A DNA stretch of 64,000 nt from Prevotella pectinovora (GTDB lineage: Bacteria > Bacteroidota > Bacteroidia > Bacteroidales > Bacteroidaceae), in contig NZ_JXQI01000088.1 of assembly GCF_000834015.1 (NCBI RefSeq), forward strand, positions 1 to 64,000, in the 5' to 3' direction. The notes beneath the pieces are model-generated. The model saw only the letters and a program-made list of their open reading frames with translations, was not told the DNA's origin and ran no database searches. The position numbers were made by a program, and so were the translations under genes. This document shows, piece by piece, positions 54,509-61,907 of the stretch. Each line of letters opens with the position of its first letter. The first letter of the stretch is position 1.

Positions 54509-56539
54509 TTATTGTTCGAAAGGCAGTCTGAAAGAACATCCCTCTTTCCATCTGCTGCATCCGTATGCTGTCTTTCCCTTTATCACCACGCCTTTGCCAC
54601 ACACCGGACATACGTCGCCCGGTTTCACTCCGGCTGCGTCACCCGGCTTGGCTGCAGACTTCGTTGCCGTCGTAGCTTTAGGTTTGGCTGCAGTTTTCCG
54701 CTTGGTCTTCTTTTTCAGGTCCTCTTCAGTGAGAATCGTGACGCGTCGGTTGGAGTTGTCGCTCAACACGTCGTGTACGATGGTGGCAATCTGCTCCTTC
54801 AGTTCGCTGATAAACTGAGCCGGGTCGTAAGTCTTGTGCTCGATGTCGCGCAGTTTCTTCTCCCATATTCCCGTCAGCTCACAGCTCTTGAGCAGTTCCT
54901 CCTTGATGAGGTCGATGAGTTCGATGCCTGTAGCCGTAGCCACGAGGTTCTTTCTCTCCCTTCGGATATAGTGCCTCTTGAACAGCGTCTCTATGATGCC
55001 TGCCCTCGACGATGGTCTGCCGATGCCGTTCTCCTTGAGCGCTGCCCGTAGTTCCTCGTTGTCAACGAACTTTCCTGCCGTTTCCATTGCCCTGAGCAGC
55101 GTTGCCTCGGTGTAGTATTTCGGCGGTGTGGTCCATTTCTCCGTCAGCGTAGGCGTGTGTTCTCCGCTCTCGCCCTTTTCGAATGCCGGCAGCGTGCGCT
55201 CCTCGTCCTGCGGCTTGGCGTCGCCGTCGTCGGCAGTCTGCCTGTCGGCAGCGTCCTTGGCATACACCGCCCTCCATCCCGGATCGAGAATCAGTTTTCC
55301 GGTGGCTTTGAATTCTATGCCGTCCACATCGCCCATCACTGTTGTAGTGGCGAACTTGCAGTCTGGATAGAACACGCTGATGAAGCGCCTGGCTATCAGG
55401 TCGTAGACGTGGCGTTCCATGTCGGTGAGTCCCTGTGCCGGCACTCCGGTGGGTATTATGGCGTGGTGGTCGGTCACTTTGCTCGTGTCGAACACCTTTT
55501 TCGACTTCTTCAGCGGTTTTCCCCTCAGTGCCGTGAGGAGCTGGTCGTAGCCCTTTATGCCGTTCAGTATTCCTCCGCATTTGGGATAGATGTCGTCGCT
55601 CAGATATTGTGTGTCCACACGGGGGTATGTAGTCAGCTTGCGCTCATAGAGAGTCTGTATTATCTTCAGCGTCATGTCGGCGCTCATGCCGAATTTGCGG
55701 TTGCAGTCCACCTGCAACGAGGTGAGGTCGTAGAGGTGTGGCGGTGCTTCTGTGCCGCGTTTCTTCTGCACGTCGGTTACGGTGAACGGTTTTCCCTCTA
55801 TCGTGGCAAACGCCTGTTCTCCCTCCTCCTTGGTGGTGAATTTTCCTTTCGTAGCCGTGAACGTGGTGTCGCGGTATATCGTGGCGAGCACCCAGTAAGG
55901 CTCCGGTTCAAAGTTGTCAATCTCCTTTTGCCTGTTCACTATCAGCGCCAGCGTCGGTGTCTGCACTCGTCCTATCGACAGCACCTGCCTGTTCTGCCCG
56001 TATTTCAGCGTGTACAGGCGGGTGGCGTTCATTCCCAATATCCAGTCGCCGATGGCACGGCTCAGTCCGGCGAGATACAGCGGTTGGTAGTCGTCCTGCG
56101 GCTTCAGGTTGCCGAATCCCTCGCGAATCGCCTCGTCGGTCATCGATGATATCCAGAGGCGCTTCACCGGACATTTCGCGTTGGCCTTCTGCATCACCCA
56201 TCGCTGAATCAGCTCACCCTCCTGTCCGGCGTCGCCGCAGTTTATGATGCCGTCGGCATTCTGCATCAGTTTCTCGATGACAGAGAACTGCTTTGCTATT
56301 CCCTTGTCGTCGATGAGCTTTATGCCGAAGCGTTGTGGAATCATGGGCAGCGCCGCCAGGCTCCACCGCTTCCATAGGGCGGTGTAGTCTTCAGGTTCCT
56401 TCAGCGTGCACAGGTGTCCGAAGGTCCACGTCACTTGGTATCCGTTGCCCTCCATATATCCGTCGTGTGCGCTGTTGGCTCCGATAATCTTGGCGATGTC
56501 CTTTGCCACGCTGGGTTTCTCTGCTATGCAAACTATCAT
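54509..56539 (-). CDS. topB: DNA topoisomerase III
   Basis: A 676-residue type IA topoisomerase. Toprim motifs: MIVCIAEKPSVAKDIA and NCGDAGQEGELIQRW. The catalytic tyrosine is in TYPRVDTQYLS (Y305). The C-terminal extension is a basic Lys/Ala tract (about 605-640), then one zinc-ribbon-like motif CPVCGKG with later cysteines GCSRWKEGC. It relaxes and decatenates DNA. Bacteroidetes often carry several TopB copies, including on mobile elements. Here it follows flavin reductase by 13 bp in a chromosomal run. Confidence 0.97.
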   Translation of the reverse strand: MIVCIAEKPSVAKDIAKIIGANSAHDGYMEGNGYQVTWTFGHLCTLKEPEDYTALWKRWSLAALPMIPQRFGIKLIDDKGIAKQFSVIEKLMQNADGIINCGDAGQEGELIQRWVMQKANAKCPVKRLWISSMTDEAIREGFGNLKPQDDYQPLYLAGLSRAIGDWILGMNATRLYTLKYGQNRQVLSIGRVQTPTLALIVNRQKEIDNFEPEPYWVLATIYRDTTFTATKGKFTTKEEGEQAFATIEGKPFTVTDVQKKRGTEAPPHLYDLTSLQVDCNRKFGMSADMTLKIIQTLYERKLTTYPRVDTQYLSDDIYPKCGGILNGIKGYDQLLTALRGKPLKKSKKVFDTSKVTDHHAIIPTGVPAQGLTDMERHVYDLIARRFISVFYPDCKFATTTVMGDVDGIEFKATGKLILDPGWRAVYAKDAADRQTADDGDAKPQDEERTLPAFEKGESGEHTPTLTEKWTTPPKYYTEATLLRAMETAGKFVDNEELRAALKENGIGRPSSRAGIIETLFKRHYIRRERKNLVATATGIELIDLIKEELLKSCELTGIWEKKLRDIEHKTYDPAQFISELKEQIATIVHDVLSDNSNRRVTILTEEDLKKKTKRKTAAKPKATTATKSAAKPGDAAGVKPGDVCPVCGKGVVIKGKTAYGCSRWKEGCSFRLPFEQ

Positions 56540-56552
56540 TTGTAGGCTCTGC

Positions 56553-57062
56553 TTATTTTCTCAGTGCTTCAGTTATTTCCAATACATACACGTCGTGGTA
56601 TCCGCCGTGCTTTTCGCCATACCATTGCGTCAGCTGCTTGTCAATCATGTTCTCCTCCTTCAGTGTGTCTTTGTATAGCTTGCGGCAGACCAGTGTCAGT
56701 CGGGCCTCTTCAAAGGTCACTTCTCCTCCCTCAAGTGTCACCGGTGTGAGTCCTGCCTCATGTGCCTTGTCGAAGTCTCTTCCCGATTTCGAACCGCAGA
56801 AGTTGTATGCCAGGCGTGCCTTCTCGCTGTTGCCCAGAAACTGCAGCGTCAGCGTGTCGTTCTCTTCGATGAACTGGTGGGTGTAGCGTTCCGGACGGAT
56901 GAAGACCACTGCCACAGGTTTGTTCCATAGCCATCCGAGACATCCCCACGATGCCGTCATCATGTTGAACTTCTCTTCATTGCCCGCCGTCACGAGCATC
57001 CATTCCTTGCCTATAGTCTCAAACACGTTGTCGTTGAGATCTCTCATGTCGATTCTTTCCAT
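56553..57062 (-). CDS. Flavin reductase family protein
   Basis: A 169-residue split-barrel FMN-binding protein. Residues 1-60 hold the binding segment (MLVTAGNEEKFNMMTASWGC, KPVAVVFIRPERYTHQFIEE). The rest resembles small flavoprotein reductases of anaerobes. It is predicted to be cytoplasmic and to bind FMN. The electron partner is unknown. It is the first gene of the minus-strand run and diverges from the folA promoter region. Confidence 0.9.
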   Translation of the reverse strand: MERIDMRDLNDNVFETIGKEWMLVTAGNEEKFNMMTASWGCLGWLWNKPVAVVFIRPERYTHQFIEENDTLTLQFLGNSEKARLAYNFCGSKSGRDFDKAHEAGLTPVTLEGGEVTFEEARLTLVCRKLYKDTLKEENMIDKQLTQWYGEKHGGYHDVYVLEITEALRK

Positions 57063-57267
57063 ATTGCTATATTGTTGTCTTGTTTTTGTTCATGCCGGCA
57101 GAAAACCTGAGATGCTTGTCGCATCGTTGGGCCGTCATGCCGTGATATTCTTTTTCCGGTTCCGAAAATCCAAGTAGGTTTCTGATGCCGGATTCGGTTC
57201 TAATCTGCAAAAATACTCATTATTGGTGAGATTTTGCCACGCTTGGGCGAAAATGTTAGGTATTTGT

Positions 57268-57427
57268 ATTATCTTTGCATAAGATACGCTTCGGCTCGGG
57301 ATAAGAAATGAATGGATTCATTTCGTTCTCCTCTCGCCTTGCATTATCTTTGCATAAGATAAGCTTCGGCTCGGGATAAGAAATGAATGGATTCATTTCG
57401 TTCTCCTCTCGCCTTGCATTATCTTTG
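57268..57427 (+). promoter_or_regulatory. Triplicated 75-bp promoter module before folA
   Basis: ATTATCTTTG begins at 57268, 57343 and 57418, exactly 75 bp apart. The first two copies contain TTATCTT-TGCAT-AAGATAA (57269-57287 with one mismatch, 57344-57362 perfect), the same palindrome as before tonB. Each complete unit also holds a second palindrome, GAAATGAAT-GG-ATTCATTTC. The third -7 box (57420-57427) lies 21 bp before the ATG and is probably the working promoter. Confidence 0.75.
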
Positions 57428-57448
57428 TCTCCCCTAAAATAAAAAAAC

Positions 57449-57928
57449 ATGAGAATAAACATTATTGCCGCCGTGGACAGAAACAGGGCGATAGGAAAGG
57501 AAAACAAACTGTTGTATTGGTTGCCCAACGATCAGAAGCGCTTCAAGCTCCTCACCACGGGCCACACCATAGTGATGGGTCGCAAGACCTTTGAGTCGCT
57601 TCCCAAAGGAGCATTGCCAAACAGACGCAACGTGGTGGTGAGCCGCAGCGTGGCGGAGCTGCCGGGATGCGACGTATACCCTTCGATTGACGAGGCGCTG
57701 AAGTCTTGTTCAGCCCAGGAAGACGTATATATCATCGGCGGCGAGAGCGTATACCGGCAGGCATTGCCGTTTGCCGACCGCCTGTGTCTCACCGAGATAG
57801 AAGCCGAGACGGAGGGAGCCGACGCCTTCTTCCCCGACTATTCCTCATGGCATGAGGCAGCCCGTGAAGCCTATTCTGCTGACGACCGCCATTCGCATGA
57901 CTATGCTTTCGTAGACTATGTGAAGTGA
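57449..57928 (+). CDS. folA: Dihydrofolate reductase
   Basis: A 159-residue DHFR of normal length: INIIAAVDRNRAIGKENKLL, WLPNDQKRFKLLTTGHTIVM (the active acid appears as Asp in PNDQ), GRKTFESLPKG and DVYIIGGESVYRQAL. It reduces dihydrofolate to tetrahydrofolate, completing the cycle begun by ThyA. The triplicated promoter module upstream suggests raised or regulated expression. Confidence 0.97.
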   Translation: MRINIIAAVDRNRAIGKENKLLYWLPNDQKRFKLLTTGHTIVMGRKTFESLPKGALPNRRNVVVSRSVAELPGCDVYPSIDEALKSCSAQEDVYIIGGESVYRQALPFADRLCLTEIEAETEGADAFFPDYSSWHEAAREAYSADDRHSHDYAFVDYVK

Positions 57929-57989
57929 TGCTCTAAGCAGCAGTCAATCCCATCCGGCAGCTAATCCCAGCCATCAGTCAATCCCATGA

Positions 57990-58379
57990 CATACCACCAC
58001 CGATGTTGAGGCCGGAACGGCTGTGGCAGAACCTGTCAGACTCGTCGGGACATATAGCGGCAAGCGTCTTGCCACGACTGACGACACCGTTTGCATGGTG
58101 GTTTCTTCCGACAAGACATTCAATGCCGTAGGTGAGGCAGGCGACGCCATGTTTGCCACCAAGGCAGCACTGTTTGTTCCAGCCGACAAGGCGGAGACTC
58201 TCGAAATAGTATTCGGCGAGCGCATCGTCGACGCCATCAGCGGCGTATCTTCAGACAATGCTGACAGCGCAGGAAAGATATACACCCTCGACGGCAGACT
58301 CGTTGAGACCGGCGGCAACGTGAAGAATCTCAAGAGCGGCGTCTACATCATGGGAAAGAAGAAGGTAATTCAGCCTTGA
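57990..58379 (+). pseudogene. C-terminal relic of a secreted surface protein
   Basis: An open stretch of about 129 codons begins right after an in-frame stop at 57987-57989, with no signal peptide. It reads like the last part of a large surface protein of this group: DVEAGTAVAEPVRLVGTYSG, then ALFVPADKAETLEIVFGE, ending GKIYTLDGRLVE and GVYIMGKKKVIQP. A GTG at 58023 could serve as a start, but the protein would lack an export signal. Confidence 0.6.
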
Positions 58380-58476
58380 CGGCGCACGGCTCCAGGCTCC
58401 GCAGAAGGGCGTAAACCTAGTGGTGAAGACGTTTGCCGGCGGCAAGACACGCTCCTTCAAGATGATAAAGAGATAG
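58375..58476 (+). pseudogene. Second C-terminal tail, in another frame
   Basis: Immediately after and overlapping the previous stop, a different frame reads LDGARLQAPQKGVNLVVKTF and ends KMIKR. This is again the typical LDGRxL...KGxNxV tail of secreted proteins in this phylum. Two successive tails suggest recombination between paralogues. Confidence 0.5.
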
Positions 58477-58503
58477 GGACATAATCCGGATGCTAACGGA
58501 CAG

Positions 58504-58573
58504 AAAAAGAAATCATCCTGCATTGCGATGCGACGATGCCTGTCGCCGCTCGTATGCAGGATGATTTCTTTTT
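58504..58573 (+). terminator. Strong rho-independent terminator
   Basis: Perfect 19-bp arms (58504-58522 and 58555-58573) begin AAAAAGAAATCATCC and end in a T-run, so it can work in both directions. Confidence 0.85.
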
Positions 58574-58574
58574 A

Positions 58575-58632
58575 CCCAAATCGGTCGTTAGGGCTTGATT
58601 GGATTTTGTTTTTTCAGAAGAATGGGTTTAAA
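58575..58632. repeat. Left-end fragment of MITE family A
   Basis: Starts CCCAAATCGGTCGTTAGGGC and follows the MITE for about 50 bp before the complete copy at 58633 begins. Confidence 0.75.
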
Positions 58633-58815
58633 CCCAAATCGGTCATTAGGGCTTGCTTGGATTTTGATTTTTTAGAAGGATGGATTTTGTTTGGCTTTTA
58701 ATGAGTAATAGCGAGCTATTGCGAATTAAAAACAAGCAAAAGACGCCTTATAAAAAGCAAAAGACTGCAAGCAGTTATAAAATATTACATTGAACGGCCT
58801 AATGACCGTTTTGGG
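58633..58815. mobile_element. 183-bp MITE (family A), complete copy 2
   Basis: Same ends and length as copy 1, with one change in the right end (TTTTGGG for ATTTGGG). Flanked by TTAAA on both sides (58628-58632 and 58816-58820). The right TTAAA supplies the stop codon (TAA on the minus strand) of the amidase gene. Confidence 0.85.
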
Positions 58816-59241
58816 TTAAATCGCCCCATACTCCCTCGTTGCATTGAAACACGGACACGCCTTCTGCCATGCCTTGGGATTGTTGGCGCCCCAGATGTCG
58901 CGGTGGCCCATGATGAGGGCGTTGGGGTAACGGCTCCTCAGTTCTATCAGCAGGTGTACGATGGCTGCCTTCTGCTCTATCGTGCGGTTGTCGGTGGGGC
59001 GGCCTTTGGCGTCGATGCCGCCTACGTAGGCGATGTTTATCGCCGACTGGTTGTAGCCCCTCACTCCGTTGCTCACCTTCTCCTCGTCGAGCAGCTTCAC
59101 CATCCTGCCGTCTGGCATCGCCACATAATGATAGCCCGGCGCATGCCATCCGCGGCTCTTGAATTCTGCCAGCAACTGTTCAATACTCGTCTTGCGGCTG
59201 CTCGCCGTGCAATGGATAAAAATTCTCTTGATGTTTCTCAT
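58816..59241 (-). CDS. N-acetylmuramoyl-L-alanine amidase (phage-type)
   Basis: A 141-residue Amidase_2 protein. The start at 59241 (MRNIKRIFIHCTASS) is preferred over 59319. Zinc ligands appear in FIHCTAS (His) and MGHRDIWGANNPKAWQKACPC (His and Cys), and GYHYVAMPDGRMVKLLDEEK is the usual central segment. It cleaves peptidoglycan between muramic acid and L-Ala. There is no signal peptide, as for endolysins released by a holin; a holin-like gene lies upstream on the same strand. A MITE abuts the stop codon. Confidence 0.9.
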   Translation of the reverse strand: MRNIKRIFIHCTASSRKTSIEQLLAEFKSRGWHAPGYHYVAMPDGRMVKLLDEEKVSNGVRGYNQSAINIAYVGGIDAKGRPTDNRTIEQKAAIVHLLIELRSRYPNALIMGHRDIWGANNPKAWQKACPCFNATREYGAI

Positions 59242-59314
59242 GATAATGTTTTGATTATTTGTTAGTGTGATTCTTGTAGTCGTAGGATAAGCTTCATGTT
59301 CCTTTCTGATTATC

Positions 59315-59384
59315 CCCAATCAGTCGTTAGGGCTTGCTTGGATTTTGTTTTTTTTAGAAGGATGGATTTTGTTTGGCTTTTAAT
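59315..59384. repeat. Left-end fragment of MITE family A
   Basis: About 70 bp of MITE left end (GTCGTTAGGGCTTGCTTGG onward to TTTGGCTTTTAAT) directly precedes the complete copy at 59385, as if a younger copy had landed in an older one and the rest had been lost. Confidence 0.7.
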
Positions 59385-59566
59385 CCCAAATCGGTCGTTA
59401 GGGCTTGCTTGGATTTTGTTTTTTAGAAGGATGGATTTTGTTTGGCTTTTAATGAGTAATAGCGGGCTATTGCGAATTAAAAACAGACAAAAGACGCCTT
59501 ATAAAAATCAAAAGACTGCAAGCGGTATTAAAATAATACATTGAACGGCCTAATGACCGTTTTGGG
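59385..59566. mobile_element. 182-bp MITE (family A), complete copy 3
   Basis: The ends CCCAAATCGGTCGTTAGG and CCTAATGACCGTTTTGGG are inverted with two mismatches. The flanks TTAAT and TTTAT match at 4 of 5 positions. It ends 13 bp downstream of the holin stop codon. Confidence 0.8.
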
Positions 59567-59579
59567 TTTATCCTTACTG

Positions 59580-60143
59580 TCATTCTCCATCCAGGTCCTT
59601 GTCCCTGTTCTCCTCCTGATTCCTGTTCCCCCGATTTTCTTTCGCGTCCTCCTCATGGTTTTCTTTTCTGTTCTCCTTCCGGTTCTCTTTCAGGCTCTCC
59701 TCCAGCGCCTCGCCCAGTGCGTTGTCCTTTCGCTTCAGAAATCCCGTTGCCAGCCGCATGAGCGAGAACCTGCCGGCATAGCCATGCAGTGCGAGCACGT
59801 GGTTCACGATGCTGTCCATCTCCCACACGCAAGCCAGCGACAGTCCTGCTGCCGCCGTGGTGGTGTGGTTGGCGATGCCCAGCGGTTCGAAAATCGCCAT
59901 TCCCATTATCGCACCGAAAAAGAGATATGCGAAATAGTCTATCAGCTTGTTGCAGGTGCGCCGGCCTGCCCTCGACAGTCTGATGGGCACCTTCCGTTTC
60001 TGCGATTCCGACACGCCGAACCACAGGTCGGTCACTATCAGCACCGCTATGCACACTATCATCCATCTCAGGTCTTTCACCACCTGCATCGCCTCCGCCG
60101 CCATCGTGGCAGTGGCAGTCATTGTAGTCATTAGTCTCGTCAT
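59580..60143 (-). CDS. Phage holin family protein
   Basis: A 187-residue protein of the phage holin (toxin secretion/phage lysis) family. Membrane helices are at about 27-47 (WMIVCIAVLIVTDLWFG), 70-92 (YFAYLFFGAIMGMAIFEPLG) and 95-115. The C-terminal 60 residues are charged, with near repeats ENRKENRKENHEED. It would form pores that let the adjacent amidase reach peptidoglycan. No other phage genes are seen, so the pair is either a prophage remnant or a domesticated lysis or secretion module. Confidence 0.8.
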   Translation of the reverse strand: MTRLMTTMTATATMAAEAMQVVKDLRWMIVCIAVLIVTDLWFGVSESQKRKVPIRLSRAGRRTCNKLIDYFAYLFFGAIMGMAIFEPLGIANHTTTAAAGLSLACVWEMDSIVNHVLALHGYAGRFSLMRLATGFLKRKDNALGEALEESLKENRKENRKENHEEDAKENRGNRNQEENRDKDLDGE

Positions 60144-60420
60144 AATCTATTAAGTGATTCTGGTTATTATATTGAGTAATTCTGGTTATTTGTCTACAAT
60201 ATAATAAGGTGGCAACCGAAAAAGTCGATTACCGTCTGTTTCTTGTCCATAATGTATGATAAAGTCGTCAGGCAACGGGACGGTGGTGCCGATTTGTTCC
60301 TGATTCGCACTAACGGGCTGTTATAACATAATTATCCCAAAACACTGATGCCTTCTTCAGAAGTACCAAAATCCACTAAAAAACCAACGGACGTTTTGTG
60401 TTGAAAACTGATACGGATTC

Positions 60421-60497
60421 TGCCCACTTGGGGCAACGTGCTTGCCCCAAGTGTGAAAGCAGCTTGCCCACATTGGGCACGCTACTTGCCCCAAAAC
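60421..60497. repeat. GCAAGCACGTTGCCCC hairpin repeat, copy 2
   Basis: TTGGGGCAACGTGCTTGCCC, GAAAGCAGCTTGCCCAC and CACGCTACTTGCCCC follow the same plan as 13154-13234 with several changes. It sits in the 60144-60664 gap; the rest of the gap before it shows nothing recognisable. Confidence 0.75.
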
Positions 60498-60535
60498 AGG
60501 TATATAATGGTACAGAAATCGGGTGTTTATGTTCT

Positions 60536-60638
60536 CCTGACTTTGTCACTCAAGGAACACTTATTTTATAAGTGATTGATAAACAATATTTTTATCTTTG
60601 CGTCACCTGATTTTGGGTGACGCAATGACGAAGTCAGG
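60536..60638. mobile_element. 103-bp MITE (family B), copy 2
   Basis: The ends CCTGACTTTGTCA and TGACGAAGTCAGG pair at 12 of 13 positions. It is exactly the same length as the copy at the island's left end and shares GGGTGACGCA near the right end. An internal hairpin GCGTCACC/GGTGACGC (60600-60623) is unique to this copy. It lies 26 bp downstream of the menA stop codon. Confidence 0.75.
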
Positions 60639-60664
60639 AAAAAGTTGACACAGTCGGCTTGTCA

Positions 60665-61594
60665 TCAGTTGGCAAATACAAGGGCAGCCGATGCAAGCAA
60701 TCCGAATATAAACATATTGCGTGCCGTCATTCCAAGCACACGGTTAAGCTCGGCACCTTTCCTTATATATCGCATCTCGTTGAACGCCCATGTATGGAAT
60801 GGCGTGTATATAATTAATAGCGATTGTGTCCATTGTCCGTCGTGCCAATCGAGTAACACAACTCCTACAATAGCCAGAATGGTGCCTACAAGTCCGAGCA
60901 TAAGATACAAAACCAGTCCGCCGCGCTCGCCAATGCGCACAATAAGCGTAAGCTTTCCTGCACGCCTATCGTTCTCGATGTCACGATAGTTGTTCACCAC
61001 GAGCAATGTGTCAATAATCAGTCCGCAAGCTATCGACATCAATACCACGGCAAACGGAATAGACGTAAGCGCGGTAGGAGGAGCCGTGAGCCAATAGGTC
61101 ATGCAAACAGGCACAATACCAAAGAATACGAGCACAAGCAAATCGCCAAGTCCGATGTACGAGAACGATATGGTATACAGAAAGCAGAAGACAACGCATG
61201 CCAGTCCAACCATTATCATCTCCCAACCACCATAATATACCAGAGGCAGTCCAACGATGCAAGCCAAGAGAGTAGTAACGAATAAACCACTACGCATAGC
61301 CGATGCCGTTATCCATCCTTGTGCGCAGGCACGCTTCGGACCAAGACGTTGTTCGTCGTCAGTACCTTTCATAAAGTCGAAGTAGTCGTTAATAAAGTTG
61401 GCATCCACCTGCATTATCAAAGCAAACAGCATGCACAACACAGCTGGCACAACCCTTATTCCACACCATCCATACATAGCCACGGCACAGGCAATACCTA
61501 TCATAACGGGCACGGCAGCACCGGTGAGCGTCTTGGGGCGTGCGGCAAGAATCCAAGCCTTAAGAGAATTAACCCTTACATTTGTTTCATCCAT
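60665..61594 (-). CDS. menA: 1,4-dihydroxy-2-naphthoate prenyltransferase
   Basis: A 309-residue UbiA-family membrane enzyme with about nine helices. The two Asp-rich motifs are present: NFINDYFDFMKGTDDEQR (about 66-83) and NNYRDIENDRRAGK (about 196-209). The N-terminus AWILAARPKTLTGAAVPVMI is typical of MenA. It attaches the polyprenyl tail in menaquinone synthesis. It stands alone; other men genes are not in the window. Confidence 0.93.
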   Translation of the reverse strand: MDETNVRVNSLKAWILAARPKTLTGAAVPVMIGIACAVAMYGWCGIRVVPAVLCMLFALIMQVDANFINDYFDFMKGTDDEQRLGPKRACAQGWITASAMRSGLFVTTLLACIVGLPLVYYGGWEMIMVGLACVVFCFLYTISFSYIGLGDLLVLVFFGIVPVCMTYWLTAPPTALTSIPFAVVLMSIACGLIIDTLLVVNNYRDIENDRRAGKLTLIVRIGERGGLVLYLMLGLVGTILAIVGVVLLDWHDGQWTQSLLIIYTPFHTWAFNEMRYIRKGAELNRVLGMTARNMFIFGLLASAALVFAN

Positions 61595-61695
61595 TATATT
61601 TGTTTTAATCTGTTATTGGTCTTTTTATCAATTGTTTCTTGCAAATTTAGCCATAATAAACTGATTTTGCAAGTAAATATCTATATCATTCAATT

Positions 61696-61754
61696 ATGGA
61701 TACACGAAACGTAAGCCTCGACCTCATGGAGTTTGTCAAGCAAAACATACTGCC
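61696..61754 (+). pseudogene. N-terminal relic (HD-hydrolase-like start)
   Basis: MDTRNVSLDLMEFVKQNILP looks like a genuine N-terminus, similar in style to small HD-domain phosphohydrolases of this group, but homology ends abruptly near 61754. Confidence 0.35.
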
Positions 61755-61853
61755 AAGGTCCGTCAATTTGCAAAAGCCAATTACAAGAACTTCATTGAAA
61801 TTAACTTTGAACAAATGCCTTTGGCACGTCTGGCGTTTGATGGAAATTCATAG
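61755..61853 (+). pseudogene. Internal fragment of an AAA/DUF4143-type ATPase
   Basis: In the frame one base off the preceding relic the sequence reads KVRQFAKANYKNFIEINFEQ and MPLARLAFDGNS before a stop. This matches the segment just after Walker A in DUF4143-type ATPases (compare the intact neighbour: TLVDEFSKQYDCYIKLNLEQ). Walker A itself is gone. Confidence 0.5.
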
Positions 61854-61907
61854 AATGATATTCCCGTCGCATCATCTCTTGCTCCCCAAATAGGCACCCA
61901 ATTCCCG

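Noticed and set aside
54509..56539. Mobile-element topoisomerase marking a conjugative element.
   Set aside because: topB lies in an ordinary run with porE and flavin reductase; no tra, mob or integrase gene is nearby.
57256..57528. 90-residue minus-strand reading frame with repeated KDNARREENEMNPF.
   Set aside because: It only translates the 75-bp promoter repeat and runs antisense into folA; it has no leader of its own.
58816..60143. Intact prophage.
   Set aside because: Only amidase and holin are present; flanking genes are housekeeping and no integrase or att repeats were found.
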